From contig NZ_JAUYZI010000001.1 in NCBI RefSeq assembly GCF_030700245.1, positions 186,001 through 250,000 of the forward strand: a stretch of 64,000 nucleotides of DNA, in the 5' to 3' direction. Source of the DNA: Methylobacterium amylolyticum (GTDB lineage: Bacteria; Pseudomonadota; Alphaproteobacteria; Rhizobiales; Beijerinckiaceae). The position numbers and the translations under genes are program-made. The notes beneath the pieces were generated by a model. It ran no database searches. It worked only from the letters and a program-made list of their open reading frames with translations, and was not told the origin of the DNA. Below, piece by piece: positions 63,510-64,000 of the stretch (position 1 is its first letter; each line of letters starts with the position of its first letter).

Positions 63510-64000
63510 TGCGCCTGGACGCGCGGCCTGCCCGGTGCGGGCCCTTGCGCGCAGCCCTTCGCCTTGCCGTCCCGGGCCTCGGCCTTCTCGCCCGGCACGA
63601 ACAGGGCCGAGACGCGCCCGCCCGCCACCGGGTCCATGTTCGCCCGGCCGCTGTTCATGTCGTAGACGAGGCGCTGCCCGCGGGTGACGTTCTGGCACTG
63701 GCTCAGCACGACGTTGCCGGTGAGCACGATGCGCTTGGCATCCTGGTCGAACACCGCGTGGTCGCCGGTGGCGACCTGATCCTTCTGCACCACGGTGACC
63801 GGTCCGGCGCACTCGACCTTCTGGATCCCGTTCTCCGCCGGGTTTCTTTGGGACGGGGCGGCCTGGGCATCCGAAGCGTCGGCGTCCGCCTTCCCCTTGC
63901 CGGCGGAAGAATCCTTGCCGCGCTTGTAGTGCACGGTCATCGTCGAGCAGCGGATCGTGCTCTCGCCCTGGACGGCCACCACGTTGCCCGCGAACACCGC
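63506..64000 (-). CDS. lptA: LPS transport periplasmic protein LptA, C-terminal part
   Basis: About 164 C-terminal residues; the gene continues past the right edge. The OstA/LptA beta-jellyroll repeats are seen in FAGNVVAVQGESTIRCSTMTVHYKRG, KVECAGPVTVVQKDQVATGDHAVFDQDAKRIVLTGNVVLSQCQNVTRGQRLVYDMNSGRANM. A Lys/Ala/Asp-rich insertion separates two strands. It bridges LPS across the periplasm. The stop overlaps the lptB GTG. Confidence 0.88.
   Translation of the reverse strand, partial: AVFAGNVVAVQGESTIRCSTMTVHYKRGKDSSAGKGKADADASDAQAAPSQRNPAENGIQKVECAGPVTVVQKDQVATGDHAVFDQDAKRIVLTGNVVLSQCQNVTRGQRLVYDMNSGRANMDPVAGGRVSALFVPGEKAEARDGKAKGCAQGPAPGRPRVQAQ

Overview
The window looks like a chromosomal segment of a Methylobacterium-type alphaproteobacterium (Rhizobiales, Methylobacteriaceae). 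This rests on very high GC with strong third-position GC bias, alphaproteobacterial marker genes (RcdA/DUF1465, FlaF, a plant-type glutamate-cysteine ligase, a BTLCP transglutaminase-like peptidase), TTAA-N7-TTAA CtrA-type boxes, an EcfG-type general stress promoter, and intergenic palindromes of the kind scattered through Rhizobiales genomes. No tRNA, rRNA, CRISPR array, prophage or intact insertion sequence was seen.

Layout. 1-7171: the end of icd with its terminator, then a sugar locus (PfkB-type fructokinase, OprB-like porin, ribose-type ABC transporter) with a perfect palindrome between the divergent porin and transporter genes. 7236-8927: a luxR-luxI quorum-sensing pair with a lux-box-like palindrome and a small gene translationally coupled to luxI. 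9234-13699: a class III nucleotide cyclase joined to a membrane-fusion-protein-like periplasmic region, a secreted caspase-like protein with a long coiled coil, and a small lipoprotein. 13755-23378: DUF3429 membrane protein, a giant PodJ-like Sel1-repeat polarity protein, acyl-CoA dehydrogenase, chemoreceptor, O-acetylhomoserine sulfhydrylase and an orphan flaF. 23619-27237: small unknowns, a metallophosphoesterase, a CcdA-like protein and selD behind two palindromic repeats. 27320-33017: an exopolysaccharide cluster (two GT4 glycosyltransferases, a Wzz/GumC chain-length protein, a WecG/TagA transferase).

33066-49896 is mostly housekeeping: NUDIX hydrolase, TusA, a stress-type Gly/Tyr-rich secreted protein, gshA, rsmE, ubiA, an inositol-monophosphatase-family enzyme, a cold-shock protein, a Tat-exported phosphoesterase, an L,D-transpeptidase, rcdA, rpmE, an MsbA-like exporter and a D-cysteine desulfhydrase-like enzyme. 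50077-55049: a MotA/TolQ plus OmpA/MotB-like pair, ymdB, the 5-formyl-THF cyclo-ligase gene with a probable 6S RNA just upstream, and a frameshifted class V aminotransferase. 55108-56107: a RelE/XRE-type toxin-antitoxin pair followed by a MITE-like palindrome. 56232-64000: moeA, ispE, a BTLCP peptidase behind two CtrA boxes, a NarL-type regulator, a DHH phosphoesterase, an NTP_transf_8-type nucleotidyltransferase behind a perfect 32-bp AT-rich palindrome, and lptB/lptA.

The least ordinary items are the cyclase-adaptor fusion beside the secreted caspase-like protein, the nucleotidyltransferase with its palindrome, the luxI-coupled small gene, the MITE-like element, and two genes whose reading frames break inside GC-rich runs.
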